Shown here: one piece after another, positions 16,442-25,992 of the stretch
Numbering within the stretch: the stretch's first letter is position 1
How the letters are laid out: the number at the start of each line of letters is the position of its first letter
Origin: Flavobacterium weaverense
GTDB lineage: Bacteria > Bacteroidota > Bacteroidia > Flavobacteriales > Flavobacteriaceae
Reading direction: 5' to 3'
DNA length: 64,000 nt
Assembly (NCBI RefSeq): GCF_003688495.1
Contig: NZ_REFH01000008.1
Location: forward strand, 659,717 to 723,716
Position numbers and translations under genes: made by a program
Notes under the pieces: generated by a model
Seen by the model: only the letters and a program-made list of their open reading frames with translations
Databases searched by the model: none
Told to the model about the DNA's origin: nothing

Positions 16442-17515
16442 ATGACTATAAATAGTAATGTAATGATTAAAACTGATATTCTTATAATAGGAGCTGGTCC
16501 AACAGGTTTATTTGCTGTTTTTGAAGCCGGTTTGTTAAAGTTAAAATGCCACATACTAGATGCGTTGCCACAAGCAGGAGGGCAACTTTCAGAATTATAC
16601 CCTAAAAAACCAATATACGATATTCCAGGATTTCCAGAAGTTTTAGCTGGGGATTTAGTTGATAACTTAATGGAACAAATTAAGCAGTTTGAACCTGGAT
16701 TTACGTTAGGAGAACGAGCAGAAACAATAGAAAAGCAAGATGATGGAACTTTTATAGTTACATCTAATAAAGGAACACAATTTCACGCTCCAGTAATTGC
16801 GATTGCAGGTGGTTTAGGAAGTTTTGAACCAAGAAAACCACTTATTGATGGAATTAATTTCTATGAAGATAAAGGAATTAAATATTTTATAAAAGATCCA
16901 GAGGAATTTAGAGATAAGAAAGTTGTTATCGCTGGAGGTGGAGATTCTGCTTTAGATTGGAGTATTTTCCTGTCTAATATTGCTTCAGAAGTAACATTAG
17001 TTCATCGAAGAAACGAATTCAGAGGTGCTCTAGATTCTGTTGAAAAAGTACAAGAATTAAAAGATGCTGGAAAAATAAGACTAATTACGCCGGCAGAGGT
17101 TATCGGTATAAATGGAGCTGAACATATCGAATCGGTTGTTTTAGATGAAAACGGAGCACAAAGAACAATTGCTACAGATTTCTTTATTCCACTTTTTGGT
17201 CTTACACCTAAATTAGGTCCTATTGGAGATTGGGGATTAGAAATTGAAAAGAATGCAATCAAAGTAAATAATGCTTTAGATTATCAAACTAATATTCCGG
17301 GTATTTTTGCAATAGGTGACGTAAATATCTATCCAGGAAAATTAAAATTAATACTTTGTGGCTTCCACGAAGCAACTTTAATGTGTCAAGCTGCATACCA
17401 GATCATAAATCCAGGTAAGAAATATGTTCTAAAATACACTACGGTTGCTGGAGTAGACGGCTTTGATGGAACTCGTAAAGAAGCTCCAAAAGCAGTGGTT
17501 AAAGCAATAGTTTAA
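16442..17515 (+). CDS. Ferredoxin-NADP reductase, thioredoxin-reductase-like type
   Basis: 357 residues (350 if ATG 16463 is used). FAD site IIGAGPTGLFAVFEAG at the N-terminus, NADPH site VVIAGGGDSALDWS with VHRRNEFRGAL, and second FAD motif GIFAIGDVNIYPGKLKL. There is no CxxC redox pair, which separates it from thioredoxin reductase and fits the YumC-type ferredoxin/flavodoxin-NADP reductases. Being last in the sulfate operon, it probably supplies reduced ferredoxin to sulfite reductase. A terminator follows at 17543. GATKK-like start context is weak, so the exact start is open. Confidence 0.88.
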   Translation: MTINSNVMIKTDILIIGAGPTGLFAVFEAGLLKLKCHILDALPQAGGQLSELYPKKPIYDIPGFPEVLAGDLVDNLMEQIKQFEPGFTLGERAETIEKQDDGTFIVTSNKGTQFHAPVIAIAGGLGSFEPRKPLIDGINFYEDKGIKYFIKDPEEFRDKKVVIAGGGDSALDWSIFLSNIASEVTLVHRRNEFRGALDSVEKVQELKDAGKIRLITPAEVIGINGAEHIESVVLDENGAQRTIATDFFIPLFGLTPKLGPIGDWGLEIEKNAIKVNNALDYQTNIPGIFAIGDVNIYPGKLKLILCGFHEATLMCQAAYQIINPGKKYVLKYTTVAGVDGFDGTRKEAPKAVVKAIV

Positions 17516-17542
17516 CAATTTCCCATAAAATAGTTAAAAAAT

Positions 17543-17580
17543 ATAGCGTTATTACTTGCAAGTAGTAGCGCTATGTCTTT
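17543..17580 (+). terminator. Terminator of the sulfate operon
   Basis: ATAGCG (17543-17548) pairs with CGCTAT (17569-17574), with inner pairing TACTT / AAGTA, and a T-rich tail follows. It overlaps the candidate promoter of the next SAM riboswitch (TTG 17556-17558, TTACTTTG 17579-17586). Confidence 0.65.
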
Positions 17581-17609
17581 ACTTTGCATTGTTCATATAT
17601 TTATTGACA

Positions 17610-17726
17610 GTTATCACGAAAGGCGGAGGGAAAGACCCAATGAAACCTTAGCAACCCTTTATCTTTTAAAGAAGGTGCTACATTCTACTTTATGCTGAAT
17701 TTATTTCAGTAATTAAGATAGATAAC
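17610..17726 (+). promoter_or_regulatory. SAM-I (S-box) riboswitch upstream of the methionine synthase genes
   Basis: Core motifs GGCGGAGGGAAAGACCC, AATGAAACC, TTAGCAACCC and AAGGTGCT are in order. P1 closes GTTATC (17610-17615) with GATAAC (17721-17726). The arm CTGAATTTATTTCAG mirrors that of the first riboswitch. A hairpin AATACT / AGTATT followed by TCTCAAAATTTTTC (17732-17762) may be the terminator of the expression platform. The gene start is ~275 bases further on, the gap being filled by a family 2 repeat. Confidence 0.95.
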
Positions 17727-17781
17727 ACACGAATACTCACAGCAGTATTTCTCAAAATTTTTCTTGATAACATATCGATAT

Positions 17782-17917
17782 TTAGCCCACTGAATTAATT
17801 TCAGTTTTAGGAGCGAATTATTATGCTTTTTTGCTAATAATTTTCCCGCTGTTCACTGTATCTTTTTCTCCTGAAATAAATTCAGCATAAAAAGGATGCC
17901 GTTTCCATCGGGGCTAA
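17782..17917 (-). repeat. Family 2 dispersed repeat, copy 2 (minus orientation), between riboswitch and metH
   Basis: Minus strand: TAGCCCCGATGGAAACGGC, ATCCTTTT, a hairpin around CTGAA / TTCAG, then AAAAAGATACAGTGAACAGC, GGGAAAATTATTAGC, and a second part closing with GGGCTA. It lies in the transcribed leader between the riboswitch and the ATG at 18001. Bases 17918-18000 are AT-rich with no further feature. Confidence 0.75.
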
Positions 17918-18000
17918 GCAGTTTATATATTGAATTTTTGTTAGTATTAATAAAATGTACAGATCTCTATAACAAAGAGGTTTTTAAGAAATAAACGATT

Positions 18001-19002
18001 ATGTCAGATATTCAAAAGGCCATAAAAGAGAGAATTCTTATTCTTGATGGCGCAATGGGAACTATGTTACAACGCTACAATTTCTCCGAAGAAGATTTTC
18101 GTGGAGAGCGTTTTAAAGATTTCCCACATTCACTTAAAGGAAATAATGATTTACTATCACTGACCCAACCCAAAGCGATAAAAGAAGTTCACGCTAAATA
18201 TTTTGATGCAGGAGCAGACATCATAGAAACGAACACTTTTTCGAGTACCACTATTGGAATGGCTGATTATCATCTCCAAGATTTCGTGTACGAAATGAAT
18301 TTTCAATCTGCAAAAATTGCTCGCGAAGTTGCTGATGACTTTACCGCTAGAAATCCAGAGAAACCTCGTTTTGTAGCAGGTTCAGTAGGACCAACAAATA
18401 GAACGGCAAGTATGTCGCCAGATGTGAATGATCCAGGATATAGAGCAGTAACTTTTGATGATTTGCGCAAAGCTTACAAGCAGCAAGTAGAAGCCTTGAT
18501 GGATGGTGGCTGCGATATATTACTTGTAGAAACTATTTTCGACACCTTGAATGCTAAAGCAGCGCTTTTTGCTATTGAAGAAGTCAAAGACGAACGCAAT
18601 ATTGAAATCCCAATCATGGTTTCAGGAACAATTACCGATGCATCAGGAAGAACACTTTCAGGACAAACCGTTGAAGCATTTTTAGTTTCAGTTTCACACA
18701 TTCCCTTATTAAGTGTAGGTTTCAATTGTGCGCTTGGAGCCGACTTATTAAAACCATACTTGCAAACATTATCTCATAACACATCATTTAATGTTTCGGC
18801 GCATCCTAATGCAGGATTGCCAAATGCTTTTGGAGAATACGATGAAACACCAGAAGAAATGCAAGCCCAAATCAAAACGTATTTAGACGATAATTTAGTA
18901 AATATAATAGGTGGTTGTTGTGGAACAACTCCACAACACATCAAGTTGATTGCAGATATTGCTAAGGATTATAAACCAAGAGTTTCGACGGCTGTGATGT
19001 AA
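18001..19002 (+). CDS. Homocysteine methyltransferase module of methionine synthase (MetH N-terminal part)
   Basis: 333 residues corresponding to the first domain of cobalamin-dependent methionine synthase. [11 protein letters not shown] at the start, [15 protein letters not shown], and the zinc ligands Cys243 (GFNCALG) with Cys306-Cys307 ([11 protein letters not shown]). It binds homocysteine and should accept the methyl group from the cobalamin of the separate protein at 19886. Start ATG 18001 matches the family N-terminus. It is under SAM riboswitch 2. Splitting MetH into two polypeptides is known in Flavobacteriia; the material between the two halves here (a small gene and several repeats) is unusual. 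Confidence 0.93.
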   Translation: MSDIQKAIKERILILDGAMGTMLQRYNFSEEDFRGERFKDFPHSLKGNNDLLSLTQPKAIKEVHAKYFDAGADIIETNTFSSTTIGMADYHLQDFVYEMNFQSAKIAREVADDFTARNPEKPRFVAGSVGPTNRTASMSPDVNDPGYRAVTFDDLRKAYKQQVEALMDGGCDILLVETIFDTLNAKAALFAIEEVKDERNIEIPIMVSGTITDASGRTLSGQTVEAFLVSVSHIPLLSVGFNCALGADLLKPYLQTLSHNTSFNVSAHPNAGLPNAFGEYDETPEEMQAQIKTYLDDNLVNIIGGCCGTTPQHIKLIADIAKDYKPRVSTAVM

Positions 19003-19011
19003 AATGTTGAT

Positions 19012-19050
19012 ATAACCTTTGTCAAAGTTTTAAACTTTGACAAAGGTTAT
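19012..19050. repeat. Near-perfect 39-base palindrome
   Basis: Arms of 19 bases (ATAACCTTTGTCAAAGTTT and its exact reverse complement) with a 1-base loop, 10 bases after the metH-N stop. There is no T run, so terminator function is doubtful. The core TTTGTCAAA...TTTGACAA recurs at 30418-30442, again after a stop codon. Confidence 0.8.
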
Positions 19051-19125
19051 GAGTTGTTGATCGTTTACAAGATCTAATAGCTTGCCCGTGCGATGAAAAG
19101 GTAATTAAATAAGGGTTGGAGTTAT

Positions 19126-19566
19126 ATGAAAGAGGATAATAGGATGAAATTTAAAAATTTGACAATAGTGATGGTTATTGTTTGCATTTTGTCGATGATC
19201 ATATTATTGTATACAAATTATAAGCACAATCAATTCGACAGCCGTAAAAAAACCTTTGAAGGTGAGGCAATTGCTTTGACAATGAAGTTTAAGAAGTCTG
19301 GTAAAATGAGGTATTTAGTATATTGTTTTTATGTTGATGGTAAAATTTTATCTAAGAGAAAAGTAATAGGAGGTGATGAGATTTTAAATAAGTTTTATAA
19401 AGTAAAATATCATTTAAATAACCCTAGAGCAAATTACATCATTTTGGATAAAGAATTGAAACCGGATTCGCTTACTCTCGTTAAGGCTGGTTTTTCTAAA
19501 ATCAAATATTATACTTATGATAGTGGTGTTACAAATAAATATTTAGAAAGATCTAAATGGAAATGA
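19126..19566 (+). CDS. Hypothetical membrane-anchored protein between the metH halves
   Basis: 146 residues (140 if the second ATG, 19144, is used). One N-terminal hydrophobic helix (LTIVMVIVCILSMIILLYT) then a basic, beta-rich domain, presumably outside the membrane or in the periplasm. I do not recognise the family. The pattern of one anchor plus a ~100-residue soluble part, with YLVYCFYVDGK and YKVKYHLNNPRANYIIL-like strands, resembles small DUF3592-like flavobacterial proteins, but this is weak. It has no functional link to methionine synthesis and is flanked by repeats on both sides, so it may be a later arrival. Confidence 0.6.
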   Translation: MKEDNRMKFKNLTIVMVIVCILSMIILLYTNYKHNQFDSRKKTFEGEAIALTMKFKKSGKMRYLVYCFYVDGKILSKRKVIGGDEILNKFYKVKYHLNNPRANYIILDKELKPDSLTLVKAGFSKIKYYTYDSGVTNKYLERSKWK

Positions 19567-19575
19567 TAAGGCTAG

Positions 19576-19716
19576 CGCGAGCGTCATGCTCGTGCCCACA
19601 AGGAGAATAAACGTTCTTCAAGAAATAAAAGCAACAAGTAAGTCATTCCGAGGAACGACGGAACCGCATCACGAGAGTAACCAGAATGATTTCTTTGCTT
19701 CGTTCCTCGCAATGAC
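19576..19716. repeat. Two further inverted repeats in the metH gap
   Basis: First, GCGAGCGTCATGCTCGTGC (from 19577) is a short hairpin. Second, GTCATTCCGAGGAACG (from 19642) is matched by CGTTCCTCGCAATGAC (ending 19716), a ~75-base unit with terminal inverted repeats of 16 bases. Together with family 2 copy 3 they fill most of the 19567-19885 gap. No transposase is present. Confidence 0.7.
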
Positions 19717-19728
19717 AGAGTACAAAAC

Positions 19729-19818
19729 TGCGTGAGGGATAGTAGCGGCATCCTTTTGTGAAGCGATAGCGAAACAAAAGATATAGCGGATAGCCCATTC
19801 GCCGCGGCGAACACGCCC
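19729..19818 (+). repeat. Family 2 dispersed repeat, copy 3 (plus orientation)
   Basis: GCGTGAGGGATAGTAGCGGC, ATCC, stem CTTTTGT / ACAAAAG, then GATATAGCGGATAGCCC, ending GGCGAACACGCCC. This is the best-preserved copy in the window. The left end GCGTG and right end CACGC(CC) can pair. Confidence 0.8.
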
Positions 19819-19885
19819 AAAATAATAAGATAAAAGATTAAATCTATTTCATTTTAAAAATGTGATAAGATTAAAAATAAATAAA

Positions 19886-22567
19886 ATGGCAGAAAAAGTA
19901 ACAAGAAAAAACCTTGTATTAGCAGGATTAGAGCCTTTGATTATAACACCAGAGAGTTTGTTTATCAACGTTGGGGAACGAACAAACGTTACAGGTTCTA
20001 GAAAATTCCTTCGGTTAATCAAGGAAGAAAAATACGAAGAAGCACTTAGTATTGCAAAAGAGCAAGTAGAAGGTGGCGCCCAAATTATCGATATTAATAT
20101 GGATGAAGGGATGCTTGATGGGGTTTATGCAATGACAAAATTCCTGAATTTAATTGCTGCTGAACCTGATATTTCCCGTGTACCCATCATGATTGATAGC
20201 TCGAAATGGGAAATCATTGAAGCAGGTTTAAAAGTAGTTCAGGGAAAAAGTGTAGTGAATTCTATTTCTTTGAAAGAGGGTGAAGAAGCTTTTATTCATC
20301 ATGCTAAATTAATTAAGCGTTATGGAGCTGCAGTAATTGTAATGGCTTTTGATGAGGTTGGACAGGCTGATAATTACGAGCGAAGAGTCGAAATTTGTCA
20401 GCGTTCTTATGATATTTTAGTGGATAAGGTTGGTTTTCCAGCACAAGACATAATCTTTGATTTAAATATATTTCCAGTTGCAACAGGAATGGACGAGCAT
20501 CGCCTTAATGCTTTAGATTTCTTTAGAGGAACAAAATGGGTTCGTGAAAACTTACCTCATGCGCATATTAGTGGTGGAGTAAGCAACGTGTCCTTTTCTT
20601 TTAGAGGGAACGATACGGTTCGTGAAGCCATGCATTCTGTGTTTTTGTATCATGCCATTCAAAATGGAATGACAATGGGAATTGTAAATCCTGAAATGCT
20701 TTCGATTTACGACGAAATCCCAAAGGATTTATTAGAGCATGTTGAAGATGTTATTTTAAATAGAAGAGATGATGCGACAGAACGCTTATTGGATTTTGCA
20801 GAAAATGTAAAAGGCGATGTAAAAGGAAATGAGAAAGCAATTCAAGAATGGCGTTCAGGAACCGTTCAAGAAAGAATTACACATTCACTTGTAAAAGGAG
20901 TTGACCAGTTTATTGAAGAAGATGTCGAGGAAGCGCGACTATCAGCTAAAAAACCAATTGAAGTTATCGAAATAAACTTGATGACAGGAATGAATGTCGT
21001 GGGTGATTTATTTGGATCTGGAAAAATGTTTTTGCCGCAGGTGGTAAAATCGGCTCGTGTAATGAAAAAAGCAGTTGCTTATTTATTGCCGTTTATTGAA
21101 GCCTCAAAACAAGCGGGCGATAAGCAAGGAAATGGAAAGATCTTAATGGCAACTGTAAAAGGGGACGTTCATGATATTGGTAAAAATATCGTTTCGGTGG
21201 TTTTGGCGTGTAATAATTATGAGATCGTAGATTTGGGTGTGATGGTTGCTCCAGATAAGATCATAGCTGCGGCGATAGAACATAATGTTGATATTATTGG
21301 TCTTAGTGGATTAATTACTCCGTCGCTTGACGAAATGGTTTATCTAGCTAAAGAATTAGATAAGCGTGATTTCAAAATCCCAATCATGATTGGTGGAGCG
21401 ACTACTTCGAGAGCGCATACTGCCGTTAAAATTGCACCCCAATACAGACAAACAGTAATTCACGTTAATGATGCTTCAAGAGCTGTTACGGTCGCGGGAA
21501 GCCTGCTTAATAATGATCGAAAAATATATATGGCATCGATTCGTGAAGAATATGACGCTTTTAGAGAGACATTTTTAAATAGATCTCGAGATAAAAATTA
21601 TTTAACTATTGAACAAGCTCGAAAGAATAAATTGCAGTTGGATTGGGAGAACTATACTCCTAAGAAACCGAATTTTATTGGCGTAAAAGCAATCGAAGTT
21701 GATATAGATGTTTTAGTTCCATATATCGACTGGACGCCATTTTTTAGAACTTGGGAATTGCACGGAAAATATCCAGCTATTCTTACTGATGAGGTAGTTG
21801 GTGAGCAAGCAACTGCTGTTTTTGCTGATGCTCAGGAAATGTTAGCAATTATTTTGAAAGAGAAAAAGCTTGACGCCAAAGGAATATACGGTATTTTTCC
21901 AGCGAACCAAGTCAACGATGATGATATCGAGCTGAGCGACGAAAATGGAAAAGTATTAGATAAATTTTTGACATTACGTCAGCAATCACAAAAAACTAAA
22001 GGTGCTCCAAATATTGCTTTATCTGATTTTATTGCACCAAAAGACAGTGGTAAAACGGATTACATGGGTGCGTTTTGTGTGGCTACTGGTTTTGGTGTTG
22101 ATGAATGGGCTGAAGAATTTGTAAAAGATTTAGATGATTATAATGCGATAATGGTCAAAGCATTAGCGGATCGTTTAGCGGAAGCTTTCGCAGAATACCT
22201 TCACGAAAAAGTACGTAAGGAAATTTGGGGTTACTCAGCTGATGAAGCTTTAAGTACCGAAGATATGATTGCAGAAACGTATAAAGGAATTCGTCCAGCA
22301 CCAGGTTATCCAGCTTGTCCAGACCATTTAGAAAAGCCAACAATTTTTAAACTACTTAATGTAGAAAAAGAAATAGGAGTTGTTTTAACTGAAAGTATGG
22401 CGATGTGGCCTGCTTCTGCTGTTTCAGGATATTATTTTGCCAACCCAGAAAGTAAATATTTCGGACTTGGTAAGATAAAAGATGATCAAGTTATTGATTA
22501 TGCTAAGCGAAGAAGTATTCCAACAGAAGAAGCAATGAAATGGTTAAACCCAAATATAGCAGATTAA
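19886..22567 (+). CDS. metH: Methionine synthase, folate, cobalamin and reactivation modules (MetH C-terminal part)
   Basis: About 893 residues. In order: pterin-binding methyltransferase domain ([41 protein letters not shown]), four-helix cap ([20 protein letters not shown]), B12 domain with axial His429 in [11 protein letters not shown] and [13 protein letters not shown], and the AdoMet-binding reactivation domain ([14 protein letters not shown]). It moves methyl from methyl-tetrahydrofolate to homocysteine bound by the 18001 protein. ATG 19886 ([10 protein letters not shown]) is preferred to the GTG 24 bases upstream. It is followed by family 1 element E and metF. Confidence 0.95.
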   Translation: MAEKVTRKNLVLAGLEPLIITPESLFINVGERTNVTGSRKFLRLIKEEKYEEALSIAKEQVEGGAQIIDINMDEGMLDGVYAMTKFLNLIAAEPDISRVPIMIDSSKWEIIEAGLKVVQGKSVVNSISLKEGEEAFIHHAKLIKRYGAAVIVMAFDEVGQADNYERRVEICQRSYDILVDKVGFPAQDIIFDLNIFPVATGMDEHRLNALDFFRGTKWVRENLPHAHISGGVSNVSFSFRGNDTVREAMHSVFLYHAIQNGMTMGIVNPEMLSIYDEIPKDLLEHVEDVILNRRDDATERLLDFAENVKGDVKGNEKAIQEWRSGTVQERITHSLVKGVDQFIEEDVEEARLSAKKPIEVIEINLMTGMNVVGDLFGSGKMFLPQVVKSARVMKKAVAYLLPFIEASKQAGDKQGNGKILMATVKGDVHDIGKNIVSVVLACNNYEIVDLGVMVAPDKIIAAAIEHNVDIIGLSGLITPSLDEMVYLAKELDKRDFKIPIMIGGATTSRAHTAVKIAPQYRQTVIHVNDASRAVTVAGSLLNNDRKIYMASIREEYDAFRETFLNRSRDKNYLTIEQARKNKLQLDWENYTPKKPNFIGVKAIEVDIDVLVPYIDWTPFFRTWELHGKYPAILTDEVVGEQATAVFADAQEMLAIILKEKKLDAKGIYGIFPANQVNDDDIELSDENGKVLDKFLTLRQQSQKTKGAPNIALSDFIAPKDSGKTDYMGAFCVATGFGVDEWAEEFVKDLDDYNAIMVKALADRLAEAFAEYLHEKVRKEIWGYSADEALSTEDMIAETYKGIRPAPGYPACPDHLEKPTIFKLLNVEKEIGVVLTESMAMWPASAVSGYYFANPESKYFGLGKIKDDQVIDYAKRRSIPTEEAMKWLNPNIAD

Positions 22568-22669
22568 AATCCCCTCCCAGCCTCCCCGAAGGGGAGGAGC
22601 AGGAGTTTAAAAGATTGTTCAATTAAAATTACCCGAGATCTCCCCTCCTTCGGAGGGATCGGGGGAGGA
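22568..22669. repeat. Paired palindromic element, family 1, copy E
   Basis: Left arm ATCCCCTCCCAGCCTCCCCG continues AAGGGGAGG and begins 1-2 bases after the metH stop. Right arm AGATCTCCCCTCCTTCGGAG continues GGATCGGGGGAGG and ends 3 bases before ATG 22672, giving a Shine-Dalgarno-like GGGGGAGG at close range. Confidence 0.87.
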
Positions 22670-22671
22670 TT

Positions 22672-23628
22672 ATGAAAGTAACACAACATATAGAGGAATC
22701 CAAAGGAGAAACATTATTCTCATTTGAAATCATTCCGCCTCAAAAAGGCAAAAGTATTCAAGAATTATACGACAATATTGATCCATTGATGGAATTCAAG
22801 CCACCATTCATTGATGTTACTACTTCGAGAGAAGAGTATATTTATGTAGATAAAGGCAATGGTTTATTAGCTAAAAGATTAACGAGAATGCGTCCAGGGA
22901 CGCTTGGTATTTGTGCTTCTATAAAACATAAATATGATGTAGACACTGTCCCTCATGTTCTTTGTGGTGGTTTTACTAAAGAGGAAACGGAGTATCTTTT
23001 AGTAGATTGTCACTATTTAGGAATTAATAATGTTATGGCTTTACGCGGTGATGCAATGAAGGATGAGCAATCGTTTGTAGCAAAAGCTGGAGGGAACAAT
23101 TATGCAGTTGATCTGGTAAATCAAATTTATCACTTGAATCAAGGGAAGTACTTACATGACGTAATGCATGTGGACAACAAAGCTGATTTTTGTATAGGTG
23201 TTGCAGGTTATCCTGAAAAACATCTAGAATCACCTTCACTACTTTCCGATTTAAAACGTCTTAAAGAAAAAGTTGACGCAGGAGCAGATTATGTGGTTAC
23301 ACAGATGTTTTTTGATAATGCTAAATATTTTCAATTTGTTGACAAAGCAAGAGAAATGGGAATAACTGTTCCTATAATTCCCGGTATTAAACCGCTTGCA
23401 GTTCAAAGACATTTACAGGTTTTACCACAAATTTTTCGCATCGATTTGCCTGAAGACTTAATCAGAGCAGTGGACGATTGCAAAGATAACGCAGCCATTA
23501 GAGAAGTAGGAATTGAATGGGCAATCCAGCAATCATTAGAGCTTAAAGCTGCCGGTGTTCCGGTTTTACATTATTACTCAATGGGAAAATCAGAGAATAT
23601 TAGACAAATAGCAAGTCAGGTTTTTTAA
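22672..23628 (+). CDS. metF: Methylenetetrahydrofolate reductase [NAD(P)H]
   Basis: 318 residues, FAD-dependent TIM-barrel enzyme of usual length. It reduces 5,10-methylene- to 5-methyl-tetrahydrofolate, the methyl donor for the upstream methionine synthase. FSFEIIPPQKG (catalytic Glu region) near residue 17, DVTTSREEY, NNVMALRGDAMK, GADYVVTQMFFDNAKYF and PIIPGIKPL are MetF blocks. It is the last gene of the riboswitch-controlled metH-metF unit. No strong terminator follows. Confidence 0.95.
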   Translation: MKVTQHIEESKGETLFSFEIIPPQKGKSIQELYDNIDPLMEFKPPFIDVTTSREEYIYVDKGNGLLAKRLTRMRPGTLGICASIKHKYDVDTVPHVLCGGFTKEETEYLLVDCHYLGINNVMALRGDAMKDEQSFVAKAGGNNYAVDLVNQIYHLNQGKYLHDVMHVDNKADFCIGVAGYPEKHLESPSLLSDLKRLKEKVDAGADYVVTQMFFDNAKYFQFVDKAREMGITVPIIPGIKPLAVQRHLQVLPQIFRIDLPEDLIRAVDDCKDNAAIREVGIEWAIQQSLELKAAGVPVLHYYSMGKSENIRQIASQVF

Positions 23629-23823
23629 GAATAATAAAAAGTCAGGCTTTATTTTTTAGAAAGATATTCTCTTTACTCTTTGATTTTTAGTTGATTGTGA
23701 TTTGTTTTAAGTAAAACAAGTGCGTAAATTATTTCTACTAAATTTTGAAAAAAATAGTGTGTAAGAATAAGTAGATTTAATTCAATTACATTTATCAAAT
23801 AAAAACGATAGAGAAAACAAAAT

Positions 23824-24618
23824 ATGAATCTAAAATACGCTTTTGCTTTTATTGCTTTTCTTTTTCTGACTGCTTGCAGCAAGAATGAAAATGACCTAGT
23901 TGTTGTAAAAGATCAAAAGATTCAGGCAGGAGTGGCAATTACTTTTGATGATAACTACGTCGATGAATGGTATGATGCAGCTCAAGTTTTAGAGAAATAC
24001 AATTGGAAGGCAACATTTTTCGTTTCACAATTTAATACTCTTTCTTCAAAAGAATTAAATAAATTAAAGATCTTAAAAGATAGAGGTAATGAGATAGGCG
24101 GCCATGGATGGATTCATTTAAAAGCTTCACCTTTCGAAAAGAATAATGGCAAAGCTAATTATCTCGAAACGGAGATTTTTCCAATGATAAATTCTATGAA
24201 TCAAAAATCATTTGAGATTCACTCTTTCGCCTATCCCTACGGATCAAGAGATTCGTTGACAGATACTATTTTACTCAATGAATTTAATATTATTAGAGGA
24301 ACGACTTATGGTAATGAACCGCCACATTTACAGAGATGCTATTTTGACAATCAGAGTAGGGTATTATTTGGTTTAGGAATCGATAATAATTATGCACAAT
24401 ACAGCATTCCTTATTTTCTATCATTACTAGAATATGCAAAAGCTAATAATAAAGTCGTCGTATTTTATGCTCATAAACCGGTTTTGAAATCAAAATCAAA
24501 ATCAAAATACGAAACAGAATACAAAACATTAATCGCGATTTGTAAATATATTCAAGATAATGACATGAAATTTTACACTGTCTCAGACCTGTATTTGAAA
24601 GAAAGAAATAAAAAATGA
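23824..24618 (+). CDS. Polysaccharide deacetylase family lipoprotein
   Basis: 264 residues. Lipobox LFLTACSKN (Cys19) predicts a lipoprotein anchored in the outer or inner membrane. NodB/CE4 motifs are present: TFDDNYVDEW (motif 1, with Asn where Gly is usual), GGHGWIHL (metal-binding His-x3-His), SFAYPYGSRD and FYAHKP. The family removes N- or O-acetyl groups from cell-wall or exported polysaccharides with a divalent metal. The changed TFDDG motif leaves the substrate open. It stands alone, 195 bases after metF. KSKSKSK near residue 225 is a short simple repeat (AAATCAAAATC) in the DNA. Confidence 0.85.
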   Translation: MNLKYAFAFIAFLFLTACSKNENDLVVVKDQKIQAGVAITFDDNYVDEWYDAAQVLEKYNWKATFFVSQFNTLSSKELNKLKILKDRGNEIGGHGWIHLKASPFEKNNGKANYLETEIFPMINSMNQKSFEIHSFAYPYGSRDSLTDTILLNEFNIIRGTTYGNEPPHLQRCYFDNQSRVLFGLGIDNNYAQYSIPYFLSLLEYAKANNKVVVFYAHKPVLKSKSKSKYETEYKTLIAICKYIQDNDMKFYTVSDLYLKERNKK

Positions 24619-24680
24619 TTTGGTTATGGTATTCGAGAATAAAAATGTAATTTCATTTTTGTTAAAAAAAGGTAATATTG

Positions 24681-25988
24681 ATGAAAGAAATTCTGCATAA
24701 AGTTATAAACTTCATAAACCTTCATACAGGAGAAGAAGATCGGCTTAAAGTTTTAGAAAATGTAAAAGCTAATATTTCTTTTAGAGGTTCAAATTTTTGG
24801 ATTTTAGCTTGTGCAATTGTTGTCGCATCCGTTGGATTAAATGTGAATTCCACTGCTGTTGTAATTGGAGCAATGCTTATTTCTCCTTTAATGGGTCCTA
24901 TTGTTGGAGCCGGTTTTGGTTTAGGAATTTATGATTTTAATCTACTAAAAAAAGCATTAAAAAATCTTCTGATTGCAACAATCGTAGGATTAGTAGTCTC
25001 CACATTTTATTTTTACTTGAGTCCATTTAAGGAAACGCAATCCGAATTGTTATCCAGAACTTCTCCCAATATTTATGATATTTTTATAGCCTTTTTTGGT
25101 GGTTTAGTTGGTGTAATCGCCATTACTAGAGTAGAGAAAGGAAATCCAATTCCTGGAGTAGCGATTGCAACTGCATTAATGCCTCCTTTATGTACCGCTG
25201 GATATGGATTAGCGATTGGAAATTATAGTTATTTCTTTGGAGCGATTTATTTGTACGTTATCAACTGTGTTTTTATTTGTATTGCTACTTTTCTAATTGT
25301 AAAATATCTTAAATATCCATCAGCAAAGCAAATTGACGAGAGTAAAGAAAAAAAGGTTAAATATGCAATGACATCGTTGATATTAGTAATGATTATTCCT
25401 AGCGTGTACTTTGCTTACATATTAATTCAAGAAAAGAAATACAATCAAAAAATAGAACTTTTTATAAGTGATGAATTTACAGCAAAAGGTTATACGATTC
25501 TTTATAAAAAAATAAAAACTAACGTCAGTCCTAAAAATATAGAATTAGTGTTTTTAGCTAAAAAGACTAGTGACGATGAATTGAAGGTCCTAAATAAAAG
25601 ACTAAAAACTTATGGTGTTGAGAATACTGAACTTAAAATTCGACAAGACACCACCGACATCAAAAAGTATATTTCGAATCAAATAAATTTTGAAAAAGCG
25701 ACTATAAATAAAAAAGATTTAACCATTTTAGAATTAGAAAAACAGATAAAGAGAAACAATTATAATAACGCTGTGATTTTAGCCGAAGCAAAAATAATTT
25801 TTCCCGAGATTGAAAACTTGGCAATTTCTAATCATATTTACGATGAAAACACAGAAAAGGCCCAAGTAATTCCGGTGCTCGTTTACAAAAGTAAAAGTGA
25901 ATTAAATAGAGCTTCAAAAACGAAATTTGTTTTATGGCTTCAGCAAAGACTTTCAAAAGAGAAGGTTGAAGTTTACAGACAGATCTAA
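24681..25988 (+). CDS. DUF389 family integral membrane protein
   Basis: 435 residues. The N-terminal ~235 residues hold five or six membrane helices with the DUF389 signature (VGLNVNSTAVVIGAMLISPLMGPIVGAG; GVAIATALMPPLCTAGYGLAIG). The C-terminal ~180 residues are soluble with alternating charged strands and helices. The family's function is not established. The in-frame TTG at 24678 is not needed; ATG 24681 is used. It ends 4 bases before the convergent gldA stop codon. Confidence 0.85.
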   Translation: MKEILHKVINFINLHTGEEDRLKVLENVKANISFRGSNFWILACAIVVASVGLNVNSTAVVIGAMLISPLMGPIVGAGFGLGIYDFNLLKKALKNLLIATIVGLVVSTFYFYLSPFKETQSELLSRTSPNIYDIFIAFFGGLVGVIAITRVEKGNPIPGVAIATALMPPLCTAGYGLAIGNYSYFFGAIYLYVINCVFICIATFLIVKYLKYPSAKQIDESKEKKVKYAMTSLILVMIIPSVYFAYILIQEKKYNQKIELFISDEFTAKGYTILYKKIKTNVSPKNIELVFLAKKTSDDELKVLNKRLKTYGVENTELKIRQDTTDIKKYISNQINFEKATINKKDLTILELEKQIKRNNYNNAVILAEAKIIFPEIENLAISNHIYDENTEKAQVIPVLVYKSKSELNRASKTKFVLWLQQRLSKEKVEVYRQI

Positions 25989-25992
25989 AAGT

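Noticed and set aside
16442..17515. The FAD/NADPH enzyme as thioredoxin reductase
   Set aside because: The CxxC redox pair between the NADPH motif and the second FAD motif is missing.
19584..19820. Minus-strand ORF of 78 codons in the metH gap
   Set aside because: It is made entirely of dispersed repeats (GCGAGC hairpin, 75-base unit, family 2 copy 3).
18001..22567. Split methionine synthase as a pseudogene
   Set aside because: Both parts have intact starts, complete domains and all visible ligand residues; the split is at a domain boundary and known from related organisms.
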